Below, one piece after another: positions 35,190 to 44,125 of a stretch of DNA of 64,000 nt (position 1 is the first letter of the stretch; each line of letters begins with the position of its first letter). The DNA lies in the NCBI RefSeq assembly GCF_040566695.1, contig NZ_JBEXAE010000004.1, positions 248,001-312,000 on the forward strand, given 5' to 3'. The DNA is from Sediminicola arcticus (GTDB lineage: Bacteria > Bacteroidota > Bacteroidia > Flavobacteriales > Flavobacteriaceae). Position numbers and translations under genes: made by a program. A model generated the notes under the pieces. That model saw only the letters and a program-made list of their open reading frames with translations. It had not been told where the DNA came from and did no database searches.

Positions 35190-36809
35190 TTAATCCAAGC
35201 TCGGCAAAGTAAAGTTGTCAAGAACACTAGGCATGGCCATTGTTTTCTCTATGGCCTCTGTTGTTCTTGGAGCCATACCTGAAAGGTTTATAGGACCTTT
35301 TTTCGTAATTAAAATATCGTCTTCGATACGAACAGCAATGCCCCACCATTTTTTATCACAATCACTACCTTCTGGAATGTAAATCCCAGGTTCAACTGTA
35401 ATAACGGTATTTTCCTGAAATGAACCATAGGTACCCTTATCATGCACATCCAATCCTAAATAGTGGGAGGTTCCATGAGGAAAATAAGTCTTTACCTCAC
35501 TCGCCGATGAAATAATACCAAGATCGATCAAACCTTTTGTGACAACCTCTAAAGCAGCCTTCCCAGGAGCTTGAAAAGGTGCTCCAACTACACTGGCCTT
35601 TATGCCTGCTTCCTGTGCATTATATACAATGTCATATATTGATTTTTGTTCTTTAGTGAATTTGCCATTAGCGGGAATCGTCCTAGTCACATCAGCGGTA
35701 TACCCATGATACTCGGCCCCTAGATCCATCAATACCAAATCATTGCCTACCTTTTGTTTATTGTTTTCAATGTAGTGTAAAATACAACCATTGTTCCCAC
35801 CACCAACAATTGAAGGATAGCCCTCGTACTCAGCGCCATATTTTTTATAAACATATTCATGAATTCCTTGTATTTCCGTTTCACTCATATTAGGATGCAT
35901 TGCCTTCATTACTTCAATTTGCCCGACAGCAGATATTTCAATAGCCTTTTTTAACAAAACCATTTCCTCTCCCGTTTTCGTTTCTCGGAGCGTATTCATA
36001 ATTTCCTCTAAAATTGTGGAATTTAAATTGTTAGATTTTAATTCCAACTTCACCTTTTCCTGGATCTCCTTTCGCTTCCCATTGTCTTCCGCATTTACAT
36101 ACCCCGTTAACAATTGATCGGATTTTAAATCTTCTTCATAATTTAAATACCTGCCCAAGGTTTGGGCTACATTGGCACTATTTTCAACATCCGTGGAGGT
36201 AATCATACTATAGATCTGCTGCTTTTTAGCATTATAGTCCGAAGGATAATTTGTTTTAACTTTAAATGTCTTTATCAAATCGAACAGGTCTGCATTACCT
36301 CTTAAATCCCTGTAATCGTTCTTAAAATCGAAAAATAACACACTATCAAAGCCTTTAAAATTGATATCCGATTTTTCAAATTCACTTCCATTAAATGCTA
36401 TATCAAAGCCTAGCTCTTCTTTCACCCCATCCACTCCCAATCTTTTCCCATTCCACTGTTCAGCCCGTGGATCCTTTTCTTGTACATAAGCCAATTCATT
36501 AAAAGAGTTTCCATTGTCTGCTGTCTGGTTCTCAGAAAATATGATCAAGACAGAATTCGGTTCCTTATATCCTGTTAAATAATAAAAATCTGGATCTTGA
36601 TGGTAGATATAGTCTACGTCATTGGCCCTGTTACGTTCTGGATTGGCAAAAAAAACAGCCACACTATTCGCGGGCATCAAGTCGCGCACCTTTTCCCTTC
36701 TCTCCTTGTGAAAATCCGCAGATAAAAAATCTGCAGGTCTCTCTTGTGCAGTTAACAATGCCATCGAAAAAAATAGAAAAAATAAGGAAGCAACTTTCAT
36801 TTGGTTCAT
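35190..36809 (-). CDS. Exported Xaa-Pro aminopeptidase (aminopeptidase P, M24B)
   Basis: A roughly 540-residue metallopeptidase that removes N-terminal residues preceding proline. A Sec signal peptide (KVASLFFLFFSMALLTAQ) places it in the periplasm, unlike E. coli PepP. An aminopeptidase P N-terminal domain (residues 30-190: AVFFANPERNRANDVDYIYHQD) is followed by the pita-bread domain with the five metal ligands: Asp in MDLGAEYHGYTADVTRT (two), His in PHGTSHYLGLDVHD, Glu in TVEPGIYIP, and Glu in AVRIEDDIL. Starts at 36821, 36809 and 36800 are possible; 36809 is a compromise giving a typical signal peptide. Confidence 0.88.
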   Translation of the reverse strand: MNQMKVASLFFLFFSMALLTAQERPADFLSADFHKERREKVRDLMPANSVAVFFANPERNRANDVDYIYHQDPDFYYLTGYKEPNSVLIIFSENQTADNGNSFNELAYVQEKDPRAEQWNGKRLGVDGVKEELGFDIAFNGSEFEKSDINFKGFDSVLFFDFKNDYRDLRGNADLFDLIKTFKVKTNYPSDYNAKKQQIYSMITSTDVENSANVAQTLGRYLNYEEDLKSDQLLTGYVNAEDNGKRKEIQEKVKLELKSNNLNSTILEEIMNTLRETKTGEEMVLLKKAIEISAVGQIEVMKAMHPNMSETEIQGIHEYVYKKYGAEYEGYPSIVGGGNNGCILHYIENNKQKVGNDLVLMDLGAEYHGYTADVTRTIPANGKFTKEQKSIYDIVYNAQEAGIKASVVGAPFQAPGKAALEVVTKGLIDLGIISSASEVKTYFPHGTSHYLGLDVHDKGTYGSFQENTVITVEPGIYIPEGSDCDKKWWGIAVRIEDDILITKKGPINLSGMAPRTTEAIEKTMAMPSVLDNFTLPSLD

Positions 36810-36864
36810 TTTTGATGGCATGAAAATAAATAATTTAATTGATATCTTAATAATAAGAACAAAA

Positions 36865-36872
36865 CAAAGCTA
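36865..36872 (-). promoter_or_regulatory. Possible -7 box for the aminopeptidase gene
   Basis: Minus strand TAGCTTTG matches TAnnTTTG; transcription would start near 36858, about 40 bases ahead of the start codons. The nearest TTG is 24 bases upstream. Confidence 0.4.
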
Positions 36873-36951
36873 TTTTACCTTCATAATTCCTATTAACAAT
36901 ACTTTATATAAAACATTCAGGAACTCCTCTCCCCCATCTATTAATTTTCAA

Positions 36952-36959
36952 TAAATTTG
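36952..36959 (+). promoter_or_regulatory. Possible -7 box for gcvT
   Basis: TAAATTTG matches TAnnTTTG, 18 bases before ATG 36978; start of transcription near 36966 would give a short leader. It also excludes the TTG at 36957 as the start codon. No -33 TTG is seen. Confidence 0.5.
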
Positions 36960-36977
36960 CACCACAAAACCAAACGA

Positions 36978-38063
36978 ATGAAAAGTACAGCACTTACTAA
37001 AATACATGAATCATTAGGGGCCAAAATGGTGCCTTTTGCTGGTTATAATATGCCTGTTTCCTACGAAGGAGTAAATATAGAACACGAGACCGTTCGTAAT
37101 GGGGTTGGTGTTTTTGATGTTTCCCATATGGGCGAATTTTTGATTGAAGGGCCAAATGCCCTAGATCTCATTCAAAAAGTAAGCTCCAATGATGCGTCCA
37201 ATTTGGAAATCGGGAAAGCACAATATAGCTGTTTGCCTAATGAAACAGGAGGTATCGTAGATGACCTTATTATATACAAACTAAAGGAAGAACAGTATTT
37301 ATTGGTGGTTAACGCCTCCAACATAGATAAGGATTGGGCCCACATTACCAAATACAATGCATCCATAAATGCAATTATGAAGAACATCTCAGAAGGATTT
37401 TCTTTATTAGCGATTCAGGGCCCTAAGGCCATTGAAGCCATGCAACCACTAACCGATGTGGATTTGGCCAATATTAAATTTTACACCTTTGAAGTAGCCC
37501 CTTTTGCAGGCGTTGATTATGTGATTATTTCTGCAACTGGATATACTGGCTCTGGCGGATTTGAAATTTATTGCAAAAATGAAGATGCAGAACAAATCTG
37601 GAAACGTGTTTTTGAAGCCGGTGCAGCTTTTGGAATACAACCTATTGGCTTAGCAGCAAGAGATACCTTGCGACTGGAAATGGGATATTGCCTTTATGGA
37701 AATGATATTAATGATACAACATCCCCACTGGAAGCAGGATTGGGTTGGATTACCAAATTCACTAAGGATTTTGTAAACAGCGAGGCTTTGGCCAAACAGA
37801 AAGAAGAAGGAGTTAAACGCAAACTAATCGCTTTTGAACTGAACGAAAAAGGTATTCCAAGACACGATTATGATATTGTGGACGAAAATGGATCCAAAAT
37901 AGGTATTGTTACCTCCGGCACCATGTCCCCGTCAATGGGAAAAGGAATTGGTCTAGGATATGTCCCTACAGAACTGTCCAAAATTGGAAGTACTATCCAT
38001 ATCCAAATAAGAAAAAATAGCATACCGGCCACCGTAATAAAATTACCTTTTTACAAAGCTTAA
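36978..38063 (+). CDS. gcvT: Glycine cleavage system aminomethyltransferase (T protein)
   Basis: A 361-residue folate enzyme that takes the aminomethyl group from the H protein, releasing ammonia and forming 5,10-methylene-tetrahydrofolate. The N-terminal FAGYNMPVSYEG and FDVSHMGEF motifs, the folate-binding GYTGSGGFEIYC near residue 190, and GLAARDTLRLEMGYCLYG near 225 are intact. The C-terminal barrel ends with SGTMSPSMGKGIGLGYV. ATG 36978 is chosen over an upstream TTG (36957). Its stop and the glsA ATG share a base (TAATG). gcvH and gcvP are not in the window. Confidence 0.95.
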   Translation: MKSTALTKIHESLGAKMVPFAGYNMPVSYEGVNIEHETVRNGVGVFDVSHMGEFLIEGPNALDLIQKVSSNDASNLEIGKAQYSCLPNETGGIVDDLIIYKLKEEQYLLVVNASNIDKDWAHITKYNASINAIMKNISEGFSLLAIQGPKAIEAMQPLTDVDLANIKFYTFEVAPFAGVDYVIISATGYTGSGGFEIYCKNEDAEQIWKRVFEAGAAFGIQPIGLAARDTLRLEMGYCLYGNDINDTTSPLEAGLGWITKFTKDFVNSEALAKQKEEGVKRKLIAFELNEKGIPRHDYDIVDENGSKIGIVTSGTMSPSMGKGIGLGYVPTELSKIGSTIHIQIRKNSIPATVIKLPFYKA

Positions 38064-38977
38064 TGAACAACTTCCAAGATGTATTGGAACATATTGCCCA
38101 CAATTTTAAATCGGTGAAAGACCGAGGCACAGTTGCTTCCTACATTCAAGAATTGGCACATATAGATAGGAATAAATTTGGTATGCACCTTATAGACGCA
38201 CAAGGAAATCATTTTGGAACAGGGGATTCCGAAGAAGCATTTTCCATACAGAGCATCTCCAAGGTACTCTCCCTCTCCCAGGCTTTTGCCATAATGGGTG
38301 ATGAACTATGGAAACGTGTAGGTGTAGAACCTTCTGGTGACCCTTTTAACCACCTATCATTATTAGAACTGGAAAATGGTATTCCAAGGAATCCATTGAT
38401 CAATGCTGGTGCTCTTGTAATAGCCGACATATTGATTTCACATTTGGAAAATCCGAAGGCCGACTTTCTTGCCTATGTAAAAAGTATGGCTAATGATGAA
38501 GACATAGCCTATGACGAGGTGGTGGCAGAGTCAGAAAAAAGATCGGGGTACAAAAACTTTGCTGCAGCCAATCTATTAAAGTCTTACGGGAACATAAAAA
38601 ACAATGTAGACGATGTGCTCGATTTTTATTTTCACCAATGTTCTCTGAAAATGTCCTGTAGACAACTCACGGAGGTATTCTACATATTTATGAATAGGGG
38701 TAAATGCCGCAGAGGGAACGCCTTTTTAAATATCAACCAGGTAAAAAGGGTCAACGCCATCATGTTGACCTGTGGTTTTTATGACGAAGCCGGCGAATTC
38801 GCCTTTGAGGTCGGCCTCCCAGGAAAAAGTGGAGTCGGTGGTGGTATAGTGGCCTTATTGCCAAATCAGTACTGTATAGCAACATGGTCTCCTGGACTTA
38901 ATGCTAAAGGAAATTCAAAACTGGGGATGATCGCCTTAGAGCAATTTACCACACAAACTGGATTATCAATTTTTTAA
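38063..38977 (+). CDS. glsA: Glutaminase A
   Basis: A 304-residue serine-dependent beta-lactamase-like glutaminase that hydrolyses glutamine to glutamate and ammonia. The catalytic Ser-x2-Lys lies in FSIQSISKVLSL (near residue 64); NPLINAGALV near 112, the tyrosine of KRSGYKNFAAA near 165, and PGKSGVGGGIVAL near 255 complete the active site. The length is usual for the bacterial enzyme. It overlaps gcvT by one base and is three bases ahead of the SDR gene, so all three are translated from one message. Confidence 0.93.
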   Translation: MNNFQDVLEHIAHNFKSVKDRGTVASYIQELAHIDRNKFGMHLIDAQGNHFGTGDSEEAFSIQSISKVLSLSQAFAIMGDELWKRVGVEPSGDPFNHLSLLELENGIPRNPLINAGALVIADILISHLENPKADFLAYVKSMANDEDIAYDEVVAESEKRSGYKNFAAANLLKSYGNIKNNVDDVLDFYFHQCSLKMSCRQLTEVFYIFMNRGKCRRGNAFLNINQVKRVNAIMLTCGFYDEAGEFAFEVGLPGKSGVGGGIVALLPNQYCIATWSPGLNAKGNSKLGMIALEQFTTQTGLSIF

Positions 38978-38980
38978 TTA

Positions 38981-39802
38981 TTGGAGACTAAAAAAATTCT
39001 CATATTAGGTGGAAGTGGATTCTTAGGCAATGCCCTATATAAAGAGCTTTACCCCTATTTTGACACTTACGGAACATACTATTGTGCTCGAAGATCATTT
39101 GAGGACAATAAGAAGTTTTTCCGATACGACTTGCAGGAAGATGACATTGTTCCCTTATTAGAAAAAATAAAGCCCAAATTGATCATTTCTGCCTTACGCG
39201 GTGACTTTGCTTCCCAAATTCAGGCCCATCAACATATGATGGAATATATCGAGAAAAACGATTGCCAAATATATTTTATTTCCTCGGGAAACGTATTTGA
39301 TGCTTACAGTAAATTTCCTTCTTACGAGTATGACAAAACCCTGTCCTTAAGCGTGTACGGAAGACTCAAAATTAAAATCGAAAACATGCTGCTCCGATTG
39401 CCCAAAGAAAAAATGGGTATTATTAGGGTCCCAATGGTCTTTGGCAATAACTCGCCTAGAATAAAAGAATTAAAGACGGCATTGGTTAATAATGAGCCTA
39501 TTGAAGTCTTTCCCAACCTTATAATTAATGTGTCCAATGATGATAAGCTGACCCAGCAGATTCATTACCTAATCAATAGAAATAAAAGTGGCATTTACCA
39601 TTTAGGAAGTATAGACCTGGTGCACCATGAAGATTTTATAAAAGACATCGTAAAAAAATTAGGCCTTTTCAACCCCATTTTTAAAAGAGTATTTACCACT
39701 AACGAAGACCGTTTCTTAGCTGTTTTACCAAAAACGAATACATTACCAAAAAACTTACAGGTAAATTACCAAGATATTATAGACCATCATATTTATAGTT
39801 AA
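38981..39802 (+). CDS. NAD-dependent sugar-nucleotide reductase/epimerase-like SDR (RmlD-like)
   Basis: A 273-residue extended short-chain dehydrogenase. The cofactor motif is at the very N-terminus (ILGGSGFLGNAL), and the catalytic Tyr-x3-Lys is in VYGRLKIKIENML near residue 127; FISSGNVFDAY near 101 gives the Ser position and VPMVFGNNSPRIKELK the substrate-side loop. It resembles dTDP-4-dehydrorhamnose reductase. The substrate is unknown. The start codon is TTG (38981), three bases after the glsA stop; no ATG lies upstream of the nucleotide-binding motif, so TTG is required. Confidence 0.78.
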   Translation: METKKILILGGSGFLGNALYKELYPYFDTYGTYYCARRSFEDNKKFFRYDLQEDDIVPLLEKIKPKLIISALRGDFASQIQAHQHMMEYIEKNDCQIYFISSGNVFDAYSKFPSYEYDKTLSLSVYGRLKIKIENMLLRLPKEKMGIIRVPMVFGNNSPRIKELKTALVNNEPIEVFPNLIINVSNDDKLTQQIHYLINRNKSGIYHLGSIDLVHHEDFIKDIVKKLGLFNPIFKRVFTTNEDRFLAVLPKTNTLPKNLQVNYQDIIDHHIYS

Positions 39803-39840
39803 CTCACAAAATAAAAAAGTACAGTTAAATACTATTCCTT

Positions 39841-39855
39841 GGCATTTGTAATGCC
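39841..39855. repeat. Short inverted repeat ahead of the pterin dehydratase gene
   Basis: GGCATT-TGT-AATGCC, a perfect six-base stem with a three-base loop, 30 bases before the ATG at 39885. It may be an operator or chance; there is no T-run. Confidence 0.35.
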
Positions 39856-39884
39856 TAACTTAGTAAAACAAAAATCTTAAGAAG

Positions 39885-40172
39885 ATGAAAAAAATGACAC
39901 CGCAGGAAATAGAGGAACGTTTGGATCAACTGGAAGGTTGGGATTATGCCGATGACGCTATACAGACCACCTTTGAATTCGAAAACTTTAAGGAGACCTT
40001 CTCTATTATGACACGTATTGCCTTTGAATGTGAAGCTCAAAACCATCATCCGGAGTGGAGCAACGTATACAAAACCTTAACTATTAGGTTAAGCACACAC
40101 GATGCAGGAGGCGTAACTGAAAAAGATTTTAAACTGGCAGCTACCATTGAAAATATCGTAGAAAGCGAATAA
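39885..40172 (+). CDS. 4a-hydroxytetrahydrobiopterin dehydratase (pterin carbinolamine dehydratase)
   Basis: A 95-residue protein of the PCD/DCoH family. It dehydrates the 4a-carbinolamine formed by aromatic amino acid hydroxylases, letting tetrahydrobiopterin be recycled. The family motif CEAQNHHPEWSNVYKTL (near residue 46, two histidines at the active site) and the closing STHDAGGVTEKDFKLA are intact. No phenylalanine hydroxylase gene is adjacent. Two in-frame ATGs lie at the start; the first is used. It is separated by 65 bases, including a promoter, from yebC. Confidence 0.92.
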   Translation: MKKMTPQEIEERLDQLEGWDYADDAIQTTFEFENFKETFSIMTRIAFECEAQNHHPEWSNVYKTLTIRLSTHDAGGVTEKDFKLAATIENIVESE

Positions 40173-40180
40173 AACTGATC

Positions 40181-40210
40181 TTGCATCAGTTCTAAAAATT
40201 ATTACATTTG
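40181..40210 (+). promoter_or_regulatory. Promoter of yebC
   Basis: TTG (40181-40183), 19 bases, TACATTTG (40203-40210): an exact match to the Bacteroidota pattern, with start of transcription near 40217 and the ATG at 40238. Confidence 0.8.
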
Positions 40211-40237
40211 CCAACAGCATTATAATCGATTAAAGAA

Positions 40238-40948
40238 ATGGGAAGAGCTTTTGAGTTTAGAAAGGCACGTAAAATGAAACGTTGGTCTGCCATGTCCAAA
40301 GCATTTACAAGGATAGGTAAGGATATTGTTATGGCTGTTAAAGAAGGTGGACCAGATCCAGATTCGAATTCTAGGCTAAGAGCAGTCATTCAAAATGCTA
40401 AAGCCGTAAACATGCCCAAAGACAATGTAGAACGCGCCATAAAAAGGGCGAGTGACAAAAGTCTTGGGGATTATAAAGAAGTATTGTTCGAGGGGTATGC
40501 CCCTCACGGGATTGCCATATTAGTAGAGACTGCCACCGATAACAACACCAGAACGGTTGCGAATGTCAGAAGTTATTTTAATAAATGCAACGGGAGTTTG
40601 GGGACATCGGGTTCGGTGGAATTTATGTTCGACCATACATGTAATTTTAGGATACCAGCTGAAGGAATAGATCCTGAAGAACTGGAATTGGAAATGATCG
40701 ATTTTGGAGCAGAAGAAGTATTTGCCGACGAAGATGGCATCTTAATCTATGGACCGTTTGAAAGTTTTGGTTCTATCCAGAAGGAATTGGAAACAAGGGG
40801 CATCGAAATCCTTTCTTCCGGTTTTGAACGCATTCCACAGATTACCAGAGAGCTTACAGAAGAACAAATTACAGATGTAGAGAAACTGCTGGAAAAAATA
40901 GAAGAGGACGATGACGTGCAGAACGTTTACCATTCTATGCAGGAGTAA
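40238..40948 (+). CDS. yebC: YebC/PmpR-family protein
   Basis: A 236-residue member of the YebC/TACO1 family, first described as DNA-binding regulators and lately also as helpers of ribosomes on proline stretches. The N-terminal RKARKMKRWSAMSKAFTRIGKDIVMAVKEGGPDP and NMPKDNVERAIKRASD motifs, the GYAPHGIAILVE strand, and the acidic C-terminal domain are present. It has its own promoter and a strong terminator. Confidence 0.95.
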   Translation: MGRAFEFRKARKMKRWSAMSKAFTRIGKDIVMAVKEGGPDPDSNSRLRAVIQNAKAVNMPKDNVERAIKRASDKSLGDYKEVLFEGYAPHGIAILVETATDNNTRTVANVRSYFNKCNGSLGTSGSVEFMFDHTCNFRIPAEGIDPEELELEMIDFGAEEVFADEDGILIYGPFESFGSIQKELETRGIEILSSGFERIPQITRELTEEQITDVEKLLEKIEEDDDVQNVYHSMQE

Positions 40949-40971
40949 CGTAGATCCTATTTTAAAAAATA

Positions 40972-41007
40972 AAAAAAGGGCCATTGCAAATGCAATGGCC
41001 CTTTTTT
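40972..41007. terminator. Bidirectional intrinsic terminator after yebC
   Basis: AAAAAAGGGCCATTGCA and TGCAATGGCCCTTTTTT form a perfect 17-base-pair stem with a two-base centre, between yebC and the convergent pseudogene. Confidence 0.93.
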
Positions 41008-41057
41008 AACTAAACAATCTAAAATAAAACCAAACTAACTAACTTATTACTATCTCT

Positions 41058-42063
41058 TTAATTACTATAAAAATAAAGTGAAGATGCTTTAGACAACGTA
41101 TAATTTGTGCTTGGAGCTATATTGCCCTCTGCGTTGGTATTTGTAAAAGCCAATACCCTACCACCACCATTGGCAGCATTAGCAATAAAAACTGTATTGG
41201 AAACAGCGTCGTAATCTACTGAAACAGGATTTTCCATCATCGTGGCAGAACCTGCAACCCTTGTTTGATTCCCGGCCACGGCCATTACACCTCCATTACT
41301 TACAGCACTGAACTTAGAATCGAAATTTGTGATCACATGAAAACCTCCATCGCTATCCGATGCAGCATCCCCTATGTCCGTTAAGATCATAGTGCCATTT
41401 CTGTAGGCCAAACCATGGGTCCTAACTATTCCTTCTATGGCTATTCTTTTGGAAGCACTCACCGTTGCATTGGTCGTCTTAGTCACCGTAAAATTAGCAA
41501 ATACCGCTAATTGATTAGTCTTATCCACCACGGCATATAAATCATTGTCCCCCATTTCTATTCCCCAGAGTGCAAAATCTATAGTCAGGACATTTCTTAA
41601 GGTCAATGCACTATTTGCCCTTGAATAAACAAACAATCTACCATCTGCGGTTGCCGTATCCACATCTGCGTTATCCGAAACAATTACAAAACTGTTGTTC
41701 ACTGCTATATCCCTTGGGCTCTGAACATCCGATGAACTGGATATTGAAGCCGTAATTGCAACACTTCCTAAAATAGATGAAATACTTGTGTAGGCATTGA
41801 TTTGATTGGATGAACAGGAAGCGAGAATGATCTCGTCCGTATCCCCATCATAATAAACTCCTTCGGCTGCTGATGCTGAAGTGGTTAGTTTCTTTGACTC
41901 ACCAGTATTCATATCATATAACATCACCGTCATTGTTATTAGTGGCATAGAGCTGAGCACTTTTTAGTGAATCTTGATTGTCATTATCATCCTAATAACA
42001 AGAAGGCAATGCTACTACTGCCACAAAAAGGGACAAACCTGATTTTAATATATTCCTATTCAT
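41058..42063 (-). pseudogene. Beta-propeller lipoprotein gene broken by an amber codon and a frameshift
   Basis: The intact gene would start at ATG 42063 with a lipoprotein signal (SGLSLFVAVVALPSC). Two codons after the lipobox cysteine there is an in-frame TAG (41992-41994), after which the frame continues DDNDNQDSLKSAQLYATNNNDGDV and then meets TGA at 41914-41916. The downstream part is open in another frame from about 41923 to 41058 (YDMNTGESKKLTTSA onward, about 285 residues, full of repeated blades such as GVYYDGDTDEIILAS and SVDYDAVSNTVFIANAA). One extra base or two missing bases near 41913-41923 would explain the shift. The function of the parent is unknown; blades resemble secreted NHL/YVTN-like propellers. 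Sequencing error is possible for either lesion. Confidence 0.72.
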
Positions 42064-42411
42064 AAATGTTATTGCTGTTATTTCACTTACCTACGGAAAA
42101 TCAATAAACAGGGTTTTAAAAAAATAAAAATCTTTTTTGGGCTGGGAAGAGAAAAGTTCTGATATGAGTTTTAAAACTCAATGACACTCTCAGATTAATT
42201 TTTTATTCAACTCATGGGCATCGGATGTTGTTCAAGATAGGTGCCATAGCATTTCACAAGGAAAAATTACTTACCATGGTATTACAAACTGCAACATTCA
42301 ATTAATTAAGGGTAATTCCTTACTTATAGCTGCATTAACAATCCATGTAAAAAAATACATAGATGCATTTTGAAATGAAGTTGGCTAGGGCTGGTTTACG
42401 ATAGATACTAT
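42064..42411. other. Gene-free stretch with a palindrome
   Basis: No reading frame or RNA gene is seen on either strand. It contains the perfect 16-base palindrome TGAGTTTTAAAACTCA at 42165-42180. It should hold the promoter of the broken lipoprotein gene, but no TAnnTTTG box is convincing. Confidence 0.5.
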
Positions 42412-42951
42412 CTAGAAGCTATATTCTGGAACCTTACCCAAGACACCTTTATAAAATTCCTTATACACCTTTAGGTCTTGCTCCATATTCTCAGAAGGGA
42501 AATGTGGTTGAGAAACCTTGATCTGTTTCTTGCCAAAATCAAAAGCTACCATCACTATGGGCACCTTGGCTTCTTTGGCTATATAATAAAACCCAGTTTT
42601 CCATTCGGTTACCTTTTTACGGGTTCCTTCGGGAGCCAATGTTAATCTAAACACCTTTCTAGTTTCAAAAACTTTTGCGGTTGCCCTAACAGTATCATTA
42701 CTTTTACTACGATCAATCGGTGCTCCACCCGTCCATCGAAAAAACCAACCAAAAGGAGAGTCAAAAAGACTTTTTTTGCCAATATAATTGATCTCCTGAT
42801 TCCAAACCTTTCGTATCAATAACCCCAAAAAGAAATCTACCCAACTAGTATGAGGTACTACGATAATCACGCATTTATCTACGTCCGGAAATGTACCTAC
42901 TGTCTTCCATCCCAATATTTTATAATAAATAAATTTCGCTAGTGCCTGCAT
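42412..42951 (-). CDS. 1-acyl-sn-glycerol-3-phosphate acyltransferase-like protein (PlsC family)
   Basis: A 179-residue acyltransferase. The H-x4-D motif is in VPHTSWVDFF near residue 33, GGAPIDRS near 74 is the glycerophosphate-binding motif, and APEGTRKK near 107 is motif III. It is shorter than classic PlsC (about 240 residues), as is usual for the compact acyltransferases of Bacteroidota, whose acceptor may be lysophosphatidate or another lipid. It is the last gene of a minus-strand run with the KdnB-like gene (70 bases) and Kdo genes, which supports a membrane-lipid or lipid A role. Confidence 0.85.
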   Translation of the reverse strand: MQALAKFIYYKILGWKTVGTFPDVDKCVIIVVPHTSWVDFFLGLLIRKVWNQEINYIGKKSLFDSPFGWFFRWTGGAPIDRSKSNDTVRATAKVFETRKVFRLTLAPEGTRKKVTEWKTGFYYIAKEAKVPIVMVAFDFGKKQIKVSQPHFPSENMEQDLKVYKEFYKGVLGKVPEYSF

Positions 42952-43021
42952 AGTAATATTGAATTTTAAAAATCAAAGTATAGATTTTGTTAAACACAAA
43001 ATCAATTCTTATCCTTAAGGA

Positions 43022-44101
43022 TTATATTTTTTCGTAAATAGATTTCAATTTTTGTGGTGTAATGGTTTTTCGCCACTCTTTACCTACTGCATTTTCCCAA
43101 AGTGGCTCCAAACTCATAGCCACTTTAATCATGGTATCAAATTCAGACTCACTTAAATTAGCACAGATCCCTTTTGGAAGTTCTATCTGATGCTTTTTCC
43201 TCATTTGATCGAACAAGGCCACCCCTTCTGGATAAAATTCTTCCAAATGTTGAAATACCAGACAATTGCCAATACCATGTTTAACCCCCAATAGATAAGA
43301 AAGTCCATAGCTCAATGCATGTGCCACTCCTACTTGGGAATACGCAATACTCATACCTCCATGCCAAGAGGCCATCATTAACTTATCCCGGGAATCTTCA
43401 GGTGATAATGCATCAAGATAAACTTCCTTGCACAACTCCAATGACTTCTCCCCATAACTTTGGCTAAAAGCATTCAAGTAGGTTCCATTAAGGGATTCTA
43501 CACAATGGATATAGCAATCCATACCAGTGTAGAACCATTGTTTCTTTGAAACTCCTTGGGTTAAATCTGGATCTAAAATCACTTGATCAAAAGGAGTGAA
43601 ATCTGAATTGATTCCTAATTTTTTCTCTGGCCCCAATAAGACAGTAGTTCTGGAAACTTCTGATCCCGTACCACTGATTGTGGGTATTCCTACATGATAA
43701 ATTGCAGGTTTTTTGACCAAATCCCATCCTTGATATTCCGAAGCACTTCCTGCATTAGTTAACATTATTGCCGTAGCCTTGGCTAAATCCAATAACGTAC
43801 CTCCACCAATTCCAATGATCCCTGAAGGCAATTCAGAGTAACTATTTTTAATTTGGGCGACTAAAGCGTCAACCTGATGTGTTTTTGGTTCCTCTTCTGC
43901 AGAAATAAAAATGATCTGATCATTAAAAAGCAAGGGAATACTATTTACTAAAATATGCCCTTCAAAAACATCATCAACCAAAAAAATAAAGGGAACCTCT
44001 GAACTCCTCCTTTTTGGCAACAATATTTCACCGAGTTGTTTAAAACAACCTTGGCCGAAAACCACTCTAGGCACCATAGGAAAATTCCTGTATTTTGTCA
44101 T
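43022..44101 (-). CDS. kdnB: Iron-dependent alcohol dehydrogenase family, KdnB-like (3-deoxy-manno-octulosonate 8-oxidase)
   Basis: A 359-residue enzyme of the iron-containing ADH fold. GIIGIGGGTLLDLAKA (near residue 93) binds NAD, and the metal-site residues appear in LDPDL, MDCYIHCVESLNG (near 205), AHALSYGLSYLLGVKHGIGN (near 260). The whole sequence, including the opening NFPMVPRVVFGQGCF, resembles Shewanella KdnB, which oxidises the C8 alcohol of Kdo to an aldehyde before KdnA aminates it to give 8-amino-Kdo. The neighbour kdsB supports this. No KdnA-type aminotransferase is in the window. A general alcohol dehydrogenase is the alternative. Confidence 0.72.
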   Translation of the reverse strand: MTKYRNFPMVPRVVFGQGCFKQLGEILLPKRRSSEVPFIFLVDDVFEGHILVNSIPLLFNDQIIFISAEEEPKTHQVDALVAQIKNSYSELPSGIIGIGGGTLLDLAKATAIMLTNAGSASEYQGWDLVKKPAIYHVGIPTISGTGSEVSRTTVLLGPEKKLGINSDFTPFDQVILDPDLTQGVSKKQWFYTGMDCYIHCVESLNGTYLNAFSQSYGEKSLELCKEVYLDALSPEDSRDKLMMASWHGGMSIAYSQVGVAHALSYGLSYLLGVKHGIGNCLVFQHLEEFYPEGVALFDQMRKKHQIELPKGICANLSESEFDTMIKVAMSLEPLWENAVGKEWRKTITPQKLKSIYEKI

Positions 44102-44125
44102 ACTAGAGATCTAATGTTTATTGCT

